NCBI GenBank assembly: GCA_014730235.1
Contig: WJIO01000090.1
Coordinates: 1-6,764 of the forward strand
DNA from: Candidatus Poribacteria bacterium
Lineage (GTDB): Bacteria; Poribacteria; DTPJ01; WJIO01
Reading direction: 5' to 3'
DNA length: 6,764 nucleotides
The translations under genes and the position numbers were made by a program. Below the pieces are notes generated by a model that searched no databases, had not been told where the DNA came from, and was given only the letters and a program-made list of their open reading frames with translations. Numbering within the stretch: the first letter of the stretch is position 1; every line of letters begins with the position of its first letter. Positions 6,549 to 6,764 of this stretch are shown here, one piece after another.

Positions 6549-6764
6549 ATGAAACAAATATCACCTATGCGCCAGAACAGCAGTTTTCCCCAGGTTTTAC
6601 CCATGCGAAAACGTGCTGAAATTATAAAAGATAATATCTGGATTCGATTCAACAGTATATTACCTGTAGCCATGCGGGAAGCAGAAATTGACATGTGGTT
6701 GATCATCTGTCAGGAGGACGATCTTGATCCTGTATACAAGACCATGATACCCATGGATACATGG
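6549..6764 (+). CDS. M24 family metallopeptidase / Xaa-Pro aminopeptidase-like protein, N-terminal part (cut by window edge)
   Basis: 72 codons are visible with no stop; the gene continues past the right edge. The stretch MRKRAEI (19-25), then ILPVAMREAEIDMWLIICQE (37-56) and then DDLDPVYKTMIPM (57-69) matches, from memory, the N-terminal creatinase/prolidase-like domain of Xaa-Pro aminopeptidases, in which a helix runs into a strand of the form IDMWIVICRE followed by NEDPVY. The catalytic dinuclear-metal domain is beyond the window, so activity cannot be checked. No signal peptide is visible, so a cytoplasmic location is likely. The start ATG has GAGAGG at 6537-6542, 6 nt upstream. An ATG at 6533 is in another frame. 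It is transcribed divergently from the operon and from its own promoter, so it need not be functionally linked to it. Confidence 0.75.
   Translation, partial: MKQISPMRQNSSFPQVLPMRKRAEIIKDNIWIRFNSILPVAMREAEIDMWLIICQEDDLDPVYKTMIPMDTW

Noticed and set aside
6509-6706. 65-codon open frame antisense to the M24 gene
   Set aside because: The plus-strand frame has a promoter, a ribosome binding site and recognisable family sequence; the antisense frame has none.
1-6764. CRISPR array, tRNA or rRNA gene, transposase, or toxin-antitoxin/defence system
   Set aside because: No regularly spaced direct repeats, no cloverleaf-like or rRNA-like stretches, and no protein motifs of these systems were seen on either strand.

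Overview
The window looks like a stretch of chromosome from an AT-rich, Gram-negative (diderm) bacterium. Evidence for an outer membrane is a secreted beta-barrel-like protein that ends in phenylalanine. Sigma-70-like promoters and clear Shine-Dalgarno sites precede the genes. A one-subunit sulfatase, an archaeal-type LeuD/homoaconitase small subunit and an E. coli-type NADP isocitrate dehydrogenase would fit a planctomycete (for example an anammox-like lineage) or a deltaproteobacterial-type lineage. This is inference, because no marker gene settles the taxonomy.

Layout. Six genes plus one small ORF lie on the minus strand and one gene lies on the plus strand. Reading the minus strand from right to left: an aconitase-superfamily small subunit (5711-6208); NADP-dependent isocitrate dehydrogenase icd (4429-5667); a 51-residue ORF that resembles the C-terminal end of a class I SAM methyltransferase (4240-4395); a cytoplasmic Cys-type sulfatase (2916-4238); a GTG-started DUF2834 membrane protein (2489-2818); a 648-residue secreted, probably outer-membrane protein with calcium-loop motifs (414-2360); and the N-terminal third or so of a YprB-like RNase H-fold exonuclease (1-399, cut by the window edge). 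On the plus strand, at the right edge, is the start of an M24/Xaa-Pro-aminopeptidase-type protein (6549-6764, cut by the edge).

Transcription. The four genes from the hydro-lyase subunit to the sulfatase are spaced 43, 33 and 1 bp apart and are very likely one operon. The sulfatase ribosome binding site lies inside the last codons of the small ORF, so the two are probably translationally coupled. The outer-membrane gene has its own good promoter (TTGACA, 17 bp, TATTAT) and the exonuclease gene follows it by 14 bp. The M24 gene has its own promoter (TTGACC, 17 bp, TAAAAT). The 340-bp divergent intergenic region carries a perfect 9-bp inverted repeat and other repeat-like sequence, possibly a degenerate intergenic repeat element.

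How the genes fit together. The hydro-lyase small subunit next to isocitrate dehydrogenase suggests a citrate to isocitrate to 2-oxoglutarate step, rather than leucine synthesis. The other genes have no obvious metabolic link to this pair. Two usual-looking starts are corrected here: the sulfatase starts at 4238 and the hydro-lyase subunit at 6208. I see no CRISPR array, tRNA, rRNA, transposase or clear new defence or biosynthetic system. The most unusual items are the methyltransferase-tail ORF and the calcium-loop barrel protein.
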